Assembly (NCBI RefSeq): GCF_029962835.1
Contig: NC_080588.1
Coordinates: forward strand, 65,620,001 to 65,684,000
Direction of reading: 5' to 3'
Source: Magnolia sinica
Lineage: Eukaryota > Streptophyta > Magnoliopsida > Magnoliales > Magnoliaceae
Length of the DNA stretch: 64,000 bases
Shown: positions 1 to 11,600 of the stretch, piece after piece
Position numbering within the stretch: the first letter of the stretch is position 1
Layout: the number at the start of each line of letters is the position of its first letter
The notes under the pieces: model-generated
Database searches by the model: none
What the model saw: only the letters and a program-made list of their open reading frames with translations
Told to the model about the DNA's origin: nothing
Made by a program: the position numbers and the translations under genes

Positions 1-11
1 ATGGATATATT

Positions 12-23
12 ATTCTTTTCTTG
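12..23 (+). repeat. Left target site duplication of the LINE
   Basis: ATTCTTTTCTTG here is identical to 5,349-5,360. The right copy directly follows the poly(A) tail, as expected for an L1-type insertion. The first base could be shared with the tail, so the duplication is 11-12 bp. Confidence 0.88.
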
Positions 24-216
24 GGAAGCCATGGAAGCCGATGAAGGAGCACGCATCCCGTGCATCGTAGGAGCACTGAGCCTTTCGTACTCTAGCCCTG
101 TAGATACAAATGTCTACAGCTACTAAGCGGTAAGAGAAGCTTCATATCGCGAGACGCGTGGCCTTGAGATTCGCAATCGCAACACGTGTCAACCATCACT
201 TCACGCCCTCTTAGCC

Positions 217-1074
217 ATGCGGATGGAGGAGCTTCGACCACGTCACCCAAGCAATGCGGAGTTTTTTAGAGACCCGAAACGTCAGACCTGGATTTGTAAG
301 TATGGGCCGCGTGGCAAGTTCGGTGTATGTGCCGAAGGCTCGGAGGAGGATTGGGGAGTGTCAGTAGGGTCAGTAGTCAATTTCTCGTCAGATAAGTGTG
401 CCTCGGACCACACGAACCCAACAACTTTCGATCTTAACTAATCCTTATGCATTGACCCTCTTTTTGAACCTATTCTTCTGCCAATCTCTCGAGAAGCCTC
501 AGCGCCTTTTGCGGAGGAGTTCTCTCGTGAAGGTGAAACCCCTCTCTCGATCCATCCTTGGGTGACCTAGAAGATCACCTCGCCTCTGCGTCAATCGGGT
601 CCAAGCAATCCTCAGCCCCCCAATCCACACTGGTGGGCTAACCACGATCCATTCCTCACCACAGGAACGATGCCACTTATGTGGGAGGTAGAAGAATCTC
701 CCGATCTCGACTTCTGGTCGTGGAATTTGGAAAATTAGGATTCTCCAACCATTTCATTATCCTCTCCCATTTCTCCCAGAAGCGGCACGTCAGAGCTAGT
801 ACTAACCACTCTTTTTTAGGAGGAAAGCGTAGAAGGCTTCATTGAAGCAGAGCCCTTGCAGATTCGGGTAGGAAAAATATCAGAAGAGACGGAGAACACT
901 CAATTGATGAAGGTGGATGCTGACTCTCAGAGGGCCAAGTTGATTGACGTCATCCAAAGGAAAAAATGGATCAGAGATGCCATTGGACACGTGGGAAGAT
1001 CTTTAGGGCTATTGTTCGGGGACAGTCCAAAAGATTACATAGCCCTTTTCCAATGTGTTGAGACCCGAGGTTGA
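217..1074 (+). pseudogene. LINE ORF1 region, degraded
   Basis: Two short open stretches (217-441 and about 856-1,074) lie where LINE ORF1 (the RNA-binding, gag-like protein) is expected, between the 5' end of the element and the ORF2 start at 1,228. Stops and frame shifts separate them. I see no clear CCHC zinc knuckle or other diagnostic motif, so the assignment rests on position in the element rather than on protein similarity. Confidence 0.45.
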
Positions 1075-1302
1075 CCGTTACTAGGAACAAGATCTCCTAG
1101 ACAACATCCCTCTAGACCGAGCAGCAAGCAACAGGGAACTCCACAGCCTTACATCTACTCTCAGTTCATCCATTGGCTTCAAATTGGGAACAGAGAATGT
1201 AGGTAAAAGGGGCAGTTCGGTTTCTCTATGAAGTTCCTCTCGTGGAATGTTAGAGGAGTCGGGTTGAAGCAGAAAAGAAGACTCCTCAAAGACACATGCG
1301 GA

Positions 1303-1355
1303 CAAAACAATCCAGATGTTTTTTTTTTTTTTTAAAGGCAAAACAATCCAGATGT
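1303..1355 (-). mobile_element. Minimal poly(T) retro-insertion with 17-bp target duplication
   Basis: CAAAACAATCCAGATGT at 1,303-1,319 is repeated exactly at 1,339-1,355. Between the copies are 19 bases: a T run and then AAAGG. This is the structure expected of an extremely 5'-truncated minus-strand LINE or SINE insertion in which little more than the poly(A) tail was copied. The net gain of 36 bp keeps the reading frame but adds an in-frame TAA at 1,333. Confidence 0.75.
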
Positions 1356-4300
1356 GATTTGTTTCCAGGAGACAAAGGATTAAAATTTTACTGATCAGCT
1401 GATGGGCTCTCTTTGGAAGGCTCAAGATGCAAAATGGGTAGTGTTGGAGGCTACTGGTAATGCGGGAGGTATCCTAGTGGCGTGGAAATCATCTATATGG
1501 TCTCTCGACAATAGTTGGAAAGGAGATTTCTCTCTTTCAATTATTCTTAGAAACATCTCCTTCGACTTCTGTTGTCTTATTACCTTAGTCTACGGTCCTA
1601 ATTTGGAAGACAGTAGAAACGATTTCTGGGTGGAACTTAGTGCTACAAGTTGCAAATTTGACGGCTCATGGTGCTTATGTGGAGATTTCAATATAACGAG
1701 ATATGCCGAAGAGAAGTCCCACGACACCAAGGTTACTCTAGCAATGCGGACTTTCTCTTCTTGGATCAATGACCAAGAGCTAGTGGACCTTCCCCTGCTA
1801 GGCTCAAGATTCACCTAGACCAACGGGGGGTTGAAGCCGATTCTCTCCAAACTGGACAGATTTTTGGTCTCCACCGATTGGACTGAGTCATTTCCTTTAG
1901 TGTCCCAGTCGGTCCTTCCGAGAACCACATCAGACCACTGCCTGGTGATTCTTGCAGCTGAAGATCAAAGTTAGGGCTCGAAACCTTTCGGGTTCGAAAT
2001 TTCATGGCTGAAGATAGTAGGTTTCTCACAACTTATAAAAGAGTGGTGGTTTGGTTTTGAAGTGGAAGGCTATGCTAGTTTTAGGTTGAGCAGCAAACTG
2101 AAACTACTAAAGGAGAAGATTAAACAGTGGAGAGCGAAGGAATCGTGTATAAGGGCAAGGGAAATGGAATTGTTGTTGTCGAACCTGCAAGAAAATTGAC
2201 CTCAGTGTAGAAGGAGGTTCTATGTCAACAGATCAATTGACAAATAGAATTCAGATTATCCAAAATATTTCAGCTAGAGTGTTAGAAGATGAAATTGCTT
2301 GTAGACAACGCTCGCGGTCTAAATGGATTAGAGAGGGACAAAAACACAGAGTTTTTTCACAGCGTAGCCAGCACGCATCTTAGATACAACAGGAGCAATA
2401 GCATAGTGGTGAACGACATTCGCATTGAAGATAAAGATCAAATTGTGGAAGAGGCAATTAGATTTTTCAGCAACTTGCTCTAGGGAGAGGACTGGAAAAG
2501 GCCTGGTTTAGACCTCCTGCAGGTTGACAGGTTATTGGAAGCTGACGACAAAGATCTCGAGTCCCCTTTCTCATCGAAAGAAGTCAAGGTAGCAGTGAAC
2601 GCCTTAGGAGGAGATAAGGCTCTAGGGCCAGATGGATTCCCAATCCTATTTTTTAAGATGTTTCGGGAAGAACTTCAGAGTGACGTTATGGATTTCTTCA
2701 TCGAATTCTATGAAAGAGGGCATTTCTCTAAAGGGCTCGGGGCCTCTTTCATTGCATTAATCCCTAAATTTCCTGGTGCAGCTTGCTTTAAAGATTTTAA
2801 ACCGATAACTCTAATTGGTGGGCCATACAAGATCCTAGCAAAAATTATGGCATCTCGTTTAAAGAAGGTGGTAGAGAATGTTATATCTGGAAATCAGAGC
2901 GCATTCATTCCGGGTAGACAAATCATTGATAGTGCCTTAATAGCGTATGAATGTTTAGACTCCAGCCACAAATCCAAATCAAAGGGTATCCTATGCAAGC
3001 TTGATCTTGAGAAGGCATACAACCATGTGGATTGGGGCTTCCTTCAGTATATGTTATCTTGTATGGATTTCAGTGAGAAATAGAAAGGGTGGATAGGGGA
3101 GTGCGTGGGATCCACACACTTCTCTGTTCTTCTAAACAGCTCCCCAAAAGGCTTTTTCAAAAGCTCTAGGGGATTACGCCAAGGGGACCTGCTATCGCCT
3201 TTCCTTTTCCTTATAGTCGGGGAGGCTTTATCCAGAATGCTAATCAAAGGACAAGAAGAAGGTATTCTAAGCGGTATCAGAGTAAAGGGCATGGACAATC
3301 CGATTTCACATATTCAATTTGCGGATGACACGCTGCTATTCAGTGAAGCAAATCAGGAGAGGGTGAGCAATTTGTGCACAACGATCCTATGTTTTGAGGC
3401 AGTCTCCGGTTTGAGAGTTAACATGGCTGAAACCAAGATGTACGGGGTAAACATGGAACAGGAAGACATTAGATATTTCGCCGACTTCTTTAACTGTTCC
3501 ACAGGCAGCTTCTCGACCTCCTTCGTTGGTCTTCCATTGTGCATTGGAAAGCCTCCAAAATATCTTTGGGACAAGGCCATAGACAGATTCGAGAAATACC
3601 TTGCTAGATGGAAATGCAAATATTTATCGTTTGGGGGGTGTATCACCCTAATTAAGTCGGCTCTATCGAATCTCCTGTTACTTCATGTCCCTATTTAGAT
3701 GTCCTACCTCGGTCCTGGCTATCCTTGAAAAATCTAAACGTGACTTTCTATGGCATGGGAAAGAGGAGAAAAAGAAATCCCACTTGGTAAAATGGAAGGA
3801 GGTGTGCAAGCACATTCAAGAAGAAGGTGTTGGGATGAAAGTTCTCAAGACAATGAACTGGGCCCTTTTAGGAAAGTGGATATGGAGATTTGGGACAGAA
3901 CGTGGGAGTCTATGGAACAAGTTAATCAAAAGTAAGTATGGAAGCTCAACGGGATGCTAGTGGACCAAGGACTCTTCTTCTTATGGGGCCTCGGCCCTCT
4001 GGAGGGGTGTCCTATCCATGAAAAAGGAGGTCCTCAAAGGTATCGGTTTCGAAATTGGTAACGGAGAAAATGTTCAATTCTGGGAAGATACATGGGTGGG
4101 AGAAGTAGCTCTAAAAGTGAACTTTCCAAAAATTTTCCGCATCGCTCCAAACCAAGCCATATCAGTAGTAAAGTGTCTTTCATTAACCGGTGGGGATTTG
4201 GTATGGAATCTGGAATGTAGAAGAAATTTACAGGATTGGGAGATCGCAGAGTATGTGGCCCTCGATCGAATCTCCAAAAGTAAGCCGGATCTTTTTAGTG

Positions 4301-4726
4301 AAGACAGATTAATATGGAGGGCTGATAACTCCAGGTTATTCTCGGTTAAGTCATTTTACAAAATTCCGGTTAGCAATCCCTTCCCCGATGAAGAACCTAT
4401 AACAAACCAGATTTGGAACTACTCGGTCCCTCCTAAGATAGCGTTTTTTGGGTGGCTAGTCGGGAAAAAGGTGCTTACGGTTGACAATTTGAGGAAAAGG
4501 GGGGTGATCCTACCTAATGTGTGTCTATGTTGTATGGTGGATGAAGAGATAGTCGATCACTTGTTTGTTCATTGCTCCTATATAAATAAGATTTGGCCAA
4601 AAATCTTAAGTCCTTTCAGAATCAAATTGTCTTTTCCTGACACAACAGGTCGGCTGTTAAAGGTGTGGCACGATGTCAGCCTAGGAAAGCGAAGAACTCC
4701 AATTTGGAGAATAGCCTTTTTGGCAT

Positions 4727-5089
4727 GGTGTGTCGTAAAGGCCGTTATGTAAAGGTAATGGTGGCAACCATTACACATTATGGGGTCGTAAAGGCCGTAA
4801 CAACCGTTATGGAAGAAAATGACCCGTAATTGCTGTTAACGGCATGTTACGTCCCCTATAAAGGCCATAACAGCCCTGTAATTGTCTGTTATGGGGTAGA
4901 TACAGGTTTTCAATACTTTTTAATCAACATTACGGGGTAAATACAGGTTTTTCAGGGTTTTTTTTTTTTTTTTTTCAATAAAAAAAGAGACCGTAATGGC
5001 CGTTACGGGGGCCGTAACAGCTGTTACGACCCGTATCGTAAAGGTAACGTTGGTGGCCATTACGGCCACCATCACCGTTACAGAACACC
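4727..5089. mobile_element. MITE with GGTGT/ACACC termini inside the LINE
   Basis: This 363-bp stretch breaks the LINE ORF2 between its zinc-binding region and its WWAVWEERN tail. It is rich in GGCCGTTAC/GTAACGGCC-like words in both orientations and has imperfect terminal inverted repeats: the left end reads GGTGT, three bases, then GTAAAGG, and the right end reads CCGTTACAGAACACC. A T run at about 4,957-4,976 lies in the middle. The flanks share an imperfect duplication (GCCTTTTTGGC / GCCTTCTGGC). If that is the target duplication, removing one copy rejoins the ORF2 frame. Superfamily is uncertain; Mutator-like is possible. Confidence 0.65.
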
Positions 5090-5348
5090 TTGCCTTCTGG
5101 CTGTTTGGTGGGCTGTATGGGAAGAAAGAAATGGAAGAGGTTTCAGAAATGATTCCAAATCGGTCGAGCTTTTAGTGCGTAGAGCAAAACAGTTAATCTT
5201 AGAGTGGGCCGCAAATGTAGATAATCTAAAGGGATGTAATTTTCTTTTCCTTGGAGCTTAGGTGGTACACTTCCTCAGCGGCCCTGCTATTTCTGTATCT
5301 TTTTTCTTCTTTTAATATAAATTTTGTGATCCTTCAAAAAAAAAAAAA

Positions 5349-5360
5349 ATTCTTTTCTTG
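5349..5360 (+). repeat. Right target site duplication of the LINE
   Basis: Perfect copy of 12-23, directly after the poly(A) tract of the element. Confidence 0.88.
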
Positions 5361-5634
5361 TGAAGGACAATGGCAAAGAAAGAAATTTGTCTGTTTTACT
5401 CTCATTTTGGCGTGGCACTGGTAGTTGCCATGCCAAAATACCAGGTAGTTGCATTTGCATGTCCATTCTCCAAGCTCAACCTCCCAACTTTATAAATTTT
5501 GCTCAACACAGCTCCATATGTTCATATCATCATTTATGCAGAATATTTTGTAGCCAAACTGCTGGTTTTCCTTAGCTTCTTGTGTCTTTCCATGTAATAA
5601 AAATGCTTAATGAAATTTCACGGTACTGTAACAG

Positions 5635-8600
5635 GTTGATAATTTGCGTAAGCATGTTCGGGCATCCGGACTTGCTAAGAGAATTGATTTAGTGATTACT
5701 TCTCCTTTGCTAAGGTAACAACTTGGGAACATTTAAGATTCTTGTTTGGAACCATTTGAAATCAGTGCTTGCAATTGTGAATCTTTTTTGCAACATTACT
5801 ATCCTTTTTTCCTTTATCGAATGCATGCTACTTTAGTTTATGATTGCTTGCAATTCTGCTGCAGGACAATGCAAACAGCGGTGGGAGTCTTTGGTGGTGA
5901 CGGCTATGTTGATGGGGTGGATGTAGCTCCTTTAATGGTGGCAAATGCAGGGAACAGCAATCATTCTGCAATTTCAAGTTTAAATTGCCTGCCCTTTGTT
6001 GCAGTGGAAACATGCCGGGAACATTTGGTATGTGGAGGAATGATCACCTGCAGGCAAGATCGTGTGGAGCATTGAGTGTGGTCCAACTCAGGTATGCCCC
6101 ACCATGATGTTTTGATGATATCTATCTTGTCCATCAGATGTGTCACCTCAGAAAACCTCCTGGGGACCAAAAATCAATCAGATCCATGGCTCAGATGGGC
6201 CACAACACAGGGAACAAGATGAGACAGGATGCCCACTGTTGATTTGTGTGTGAGGCCCACCATATTGTATATAGTATCAAGACCATTCAGGTCATTCATC
6301 TGGCTTGGATGAACAAAAATTCATGAAGCTTTACAACTCCAGTGGGGCCAACAAAATCAATGGTGGGCGTCCACTCCCACCTTCCCTGTGTTGTGGCCTA
6401 CCTGAGTTTTGAATTGGTGTGGTTTTGGGGCCCAGGGGTTTTTATGATGTGAGACATCTGATGGACGGGATGGATGTCCTCACAATATCATGGTGGGGCC
6501 CACCTGAGTTTGACCGCATGAATGCTCCCTGCGGTCCTGCTCGCAGGTGAGAACCACTATTGGTATGCATAACGATTAAAGACTTTTTTTTTTTTTTTGG
6601 TGGTAAATAATTACAGGAAATATCTTAGAAATAGTTCTTCATATTCATAATCCATGCCCACAAGTGATTGAGTGGAAAACTACCCGATGGTAATGAACAC
6701 GATAGTAGGTAAATCTACCCATTATAGAGGAATGATTCACATGACTGGAACAAAGTCAAAACTAGAAAGGAACCTACATAAATGTGGTCTGCTCATAAAA
6801 TATAGAGCTCATGCCCATATCAACATCGACTAAGTATAGATTTTGTTTGCATGAGCTTTTGATGCCATTCATCATACAACAACACTAATCCTTGATAAGT
6901 CCATCTTGCTTCCAATGCATTATTCAATAATTCTCATCAACAACAAAAGCTTGTTATATGCCTCAAGCACTCCATATACAGGCCCTGTGTTTTTAACACA
7001 TTTAACAGACCCAAAACAGATGGCGGCAATAGAACTTTGCTAAGCCAAACTCATGGACAAGGAATACCATCTACACGCTACCACATGTGCCAGCACAGCC
7101 AACAGGTGCAATATCCAAGCCATCCATCAGTTGGGTCTCACTGTGTAGATTTCCTCTCCCAAAAATAAGTCTGGTCCATTCAGCAGGTGGGCGACAATGT
7201 TAGTAGCAGTTGGATGAGTAAGGAAACTTCAACCAAGTGTTTTTTTCTTCTTTTCTTTGTTCTTTTTCAGTAGTACATTTGCTTTGTAAACTGTCCCACT
7301 TGATGACTGGACTGACCTGATTCTTGGGAGAGAGCGTCTACATAATAATGAATGGATTGGATCTCAAACCAATGTGCTGTGCTGGCACATGTGGGATGTG
7401 TACACTTGTGGACTTAGCAAAGCTCTCTATTAGATTTGATGGATGGGTTTTGAATTTCACATTGTCAAAGTAAATGAAAACAATGGTAGATGAGAAGTTT
7501 CTATGATCTGATTTTCTTTTTGCATTTGATACATTGTGATTCTTTCTTTTGATTTCTTTCGACTGCAGGGAGTTCATCCGTGTGATAAGAGGAGAAGCAT
7601 AAGTGAATACCGTCCGCTTTTTCCTGCAGTTGATTTTTCACTGGCGAGTACCTTTTTGGCATTCATGATATAATTCTAAGGAGTAAACACGTTCTAGTTA
7701 TTATATCGAGAAATAACCTCTTTACAAATAGTGTTTCTGTCATCCTTATTTTCTTATAGAAGCATCATATAGAGTTTTGTTGTACTTCTGTTCAGATAGA
7801 GAGTGATGAAGACATTTTGTGGAAGGCTGACATTAGAGAGACAACCGAAGAAGTTGCAGCTAGGGGAAGGAAGTTTTTGAACTGGTGATACTTTTTTCAC
7901 TGTTATAACATAGCCACATAGGTTTGAAACTGCCATAGTCAATACAGAATCGTAATTGCAATTTTGAACTGAATTGATCATTTAGGCCCTCATAAAAATT
8001 AAAGCCTATGAAACTCAAATGCTGAATGTAGAACTCATCATCATCATCTAAAAGTCTTACACCTACTAATTGAGGTCGGCTACACAAATCCTATTATGCC
8101 ATTCCACTCTATCATGGACCATATCCTCAGTTAAACCGTAAGTCCTCAAGTATCTTCTTACCACCTCTACTCATAGCCTTTTGGGCCTTCTCCTTGCCGT
8201 TTTATAGCCTTTAACTTGAACCAACTCACACCATCTTACTAGTGCAGTTCTTGGTCTCTCTTGTTCATGGGCAAACCATGTTCCCTCATCTTTTTACCTA
8301 TTGGTTCTACTCCTAAGTTCCCTCGAATGAATTCATTTTTAATTCTATCCTTGTTTGGCCAAGAAAATCTCAACTAGAAAAATATATTCCTCAATCCTAA
8401 AGGGCATGTTTGGATTTCGAGGAATCTTGGTGTGGGAGGAAATCTCTATCATTATTTATTGATTATGTCCCTGGGGGCCTTGTTTGGATAGCAAATGAAA
8501 ATCTTATACGCATGTCACAATAGTCACCTCGTATCTTGTGCTTGAGAATCTGATGCAGGACAATTAACCACTTGCTCTAAAAGCTCGAACTATTAGAGCA

Positions 8601-11600
8601 TGGCGAATCAATCCCTTTATCTCATAGCCCAGGCCTCACATCTCATGGGTTAGGACCTCGGCCGAACCCCCTTCAAGGGCCCCAAATCACTTGGATACCG
8701 CCTCACATGAGCTAACCGCCTCACACGGGTGGGGCCCGACTCACACGAGCCGCCCACCTCACACGGGCCGCCTACTCCGAGTGTGCCCCTGTATCTCACA
8801 AGCAACCCCACTCAAGCCCAGTGTGAAAATGCCCTTGCATTAGAATCCAAACTATGGAAAGGGTCATATGATTGCTTGGTGGAGTACCTTTCCCGTTTCC
8901 TTGGGTTTCCATGCTTTTCCTCGTATCCAAACATTAAACCTCTCTAATGTTTCACCTTGAGCACCTTAGATGATCAATAAAACATATGTGAAGTTTGCTG
9001 AGGCATAATAATTTACAGGTAAGTGTAGCAAGGCAGCCTTTTTGAGGTAAATCATTTGAATTTGCCAATATTCAGATTACTTTCATGCTTCTTGTTTTCT
9101 GTTAGGAAATGTAACTCAATTGAGCTGATGCTTTTGCTCTTTTTTTTTTTTTCTTGTCAGTAACAAAGAGAGATTATTAAAAAACAAAAAGGGGGAAAGA
9201 TGCAAAGAAATGCCAAAGCATGGATAAGAGTCCCTAATACAAAGAGAATATCAATGAAACGACATCCTTGGGAGGTAGTTGTTGATACATTAGTCTATCT
9301 AGGGATAGCTAATGTCCATATTTCCATGGAACAGGAGCACATCCTTAACCCTTGAAAACAAAAGCTGGATTCCAAGGGGAGCACATCTCCAGGAAGCCCA
9401 AGCGATTTGCATCAGAAGAGTCATCCTCAACCATCAAAGGGCCACCTGCCCTACTAGTGAAAATCTCCACCCCAACTTTAATAGCCAACAACTTGCTCTA
9501 TTTGAATTTTCTGTCTCCACCCATAAAAGCTGAACTTAATATCATACTCACCCCTTGAAACACCCATGATAATTGTGTTGAAGTGATAAAGTCCCTTGAT
9601 ATACATTGATACACCACACTCTGACAGCTTAGGCTTTTGGAGTGAATGGTTGTTTGACTTGGTATCAGAGTGGAAGGTCCTATGTTCGAATCTCGAGAGC
9701 AGCAAATATGCCTCGCTCATATATTATTCTCCCACAGGGGGTCAGGAAAATCAGGTCCGGCCCAAGAACCGGGAAATTAAGCCCGGCCCTATTTATGGTG
9801 TGAGTGTCCCTCCACCTTCGTCAATATGTTCCCGTGCGGAGTTCCCACCTCGCACGTGTGGAGGAGTGTTGAAGTGATAAATTCCCTTGATATACATTGA
9901 TACACCACACTCTGACAGCTTAAGCCTTTGGAGTAAATGGTTGTTTGACTAACTGAGCCCCCCAGGTTAACCCAAGGAGCTCCTGTCAATGTTCCACCAA
10001 CTTGTAGGAGGTGGTTACCAGAATTTGGTTTTAAGGGAGGCATAGTCATAGATAACCCCATCCACTTACAAAGGAGACCAGAAATGGGGATTCCTTTGAA
10101 AATTTTCAGAGCAAAACCCAATTTACATAGGGAATCTTACTTTTGGCCAGTTGGGCCAAGCTTGATGTTTATTTTGAAACATTTTTTGTTCCTTTCCTTG
10201 TTCTCCACATGCTTGTGTATGAAAGCATTCTTCATAAGATCTTGCCTCAAAGCCTAGCCCACTATTCCAACCACACACAAGGTTCGTGATCAAACCCAGA
10301 ATGACCCAATTGCTCTCAAGAAGGCAAAGGAAGTAGGACCAGATAATTCAAGCGGTGATGAAGAGATGATTAATTGATTCTCCATTCTTTCAACACATGA
10401 AGCAAATGTTGGGAAGGGACCAATTTCTTCTTTGAAGATTATCGAGCATTAAAATCTTCTGTGTATTGGCAGGCCAAAAAATGCCCCCATGCGAGGGGGA
10501 GTGCAAGTCCCCAACACTTTCGTCCCATGGGGGCTTGGGAGTCACCACCAAGCACATTGACTTGAGGAAATGCTTAGAGGAGCTTCAAATTTTGAAGCGA
10601 GGGGCCCCTTTATGTTTATCCTTTTCAAAGGGGTATAGGAGCCCTGATTAAGAAAATCAATGAGTTCAACCGCCATGTCAATTTTGAAGTCTAACTGAAA
10701 TGAAGCAACCACACAATCTTATCACCCTCAAGTTCATAGGAATCTCTTACAAGGATGTTAATATGGCAAGGGAATAGAATCTAAGGAATCTCTCAGCAAG
10801 AGAATTTTCCTCGATTTGAAGGTCTTCCCCAAAAAAGGGACCCTTCAGCCACAACCCACCTTAAATGTCATGCCTCCCAATAATGGTTGACCCTTCTACA
10901 TACTCCGAGATTCCTTTCCATTTAAAACATCCCCTTCCCCTTATCACCACACCCACACTCCAACCTCCATCAATGTCCTTGTTTTTGAGCCTATAGGTCA
11001 TTTGAATGGTGCTTCTTTACACCTTGAGGACATGGCTTCAATCCAAGATATGTATGATATTGGTGTAATGCTCCAGTTCACCAAATGTACTTACAGACTA
11101 GTTGGATTGGGGACAAACTAGGGGAATACAAGGGATCGCAAAATTGTGATATAAGTGGATTGTAAATTGAAATCAAACACTGGGGAAGCAAACCCTCTGC
11201 ACTTTTTTTTTTTTTGAGAGAGAGAACAAAATTTTATTGAAAGACTTGCAAAGGCAAGAAAAGAATACAAAGAGCCCGAACAGGAAAACAAAGACAATAG
11301 CTGCCTAGGGGACTATGACACAAGCCTCCGAAGAAGAATAAGCCACATGATTTTCCTGATAGTAGCCTCAAAAGAGACTCTTTCGTTCTGAAAGCAACAT
11401 CCATTCCCAAATCCCCAAAAAGCCCAAAGCACTGCCATCAAGGTCAGCCTCCACCTACCCCACCCCCATGCCGTTCCTAAATCCCCAACCCTTTGCATTT
11501 GTTTGTTTTGTTAAAGAAAAGTTTTGGAAAATGCATTTCCTTTGCATTCGAAAGTGTTTGGGTTGCAATCTCGCAAAGGGAAACTTCTTTTCTCTCCAAT

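Larger units (their letters stand above)
1228..5262 (+). pseudogene. LINE ORF2 (endonuclease and reverse transcriptase), broken
   Basis: The start is the ATG at 1,228 that opens the plant L1 endonuclease motif MKFLSWNVRG. Endonuclease landmarks follow: QETK near 1,369, YGPN near 1,590, GDFN near 1,681 and SDH near 1,933. The reverse transcriptase spans about 2,560-3,700 with the template-primer segment KALGPDGFP (2,614), the domain A motif LDLEKAYN (3,001) and the catalytic FADD box (3,319). The second acidic residue of the usual EKAYD is Asn here; the catalytic Asp of domain A is kept. A zinc-binding zf-RVT region lies at about 4,410-4,600. The C-terminal tail resumes after the MITE at about 5,090 with a WWAVWEERN-type motif and ends at the TAG near 5,260. 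Several stops and frame changes disable it. Confidence 0.9.
24..5348 (+). mobile_element. Near full-length non-LTR retrotransposon (LINE, L1-like), decayed
   Basis: The element runs from just after a 12-bp target site duplication, ATTCTTTTCTTG at 12-23, to a poly(A) tract at about 5,335-5,348, after which the same 12 bases recur at 5,349-5,360. This is the footprint of target-primed reverse transcription and fixes both ends. Order inside: a degraded ORF1 region (about 24-1,200), then ORF2 from ATG 1,228 with endonuclease, reverse transcriptase and C-terminal zinc-binding parts. In-frame stops and frame changes (near 1,333, 1,381, 1,816, 3,081 and 3,696) make it non-autonomous today. It sits in the same orientation as the phosphatase gene, upstream of that gene's first visible exon, so it is most likely inside an intron. 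A MITE (4,727-5,089) interrupts its 3' end. Confidence 0.93.

Noticed and set aside
10466-10651. 61-codon open frame in the + direction in intron 4
   Set aside because: It lies opposite the decayed antisense LINE zinc-binding region, which accounts for the sequence.
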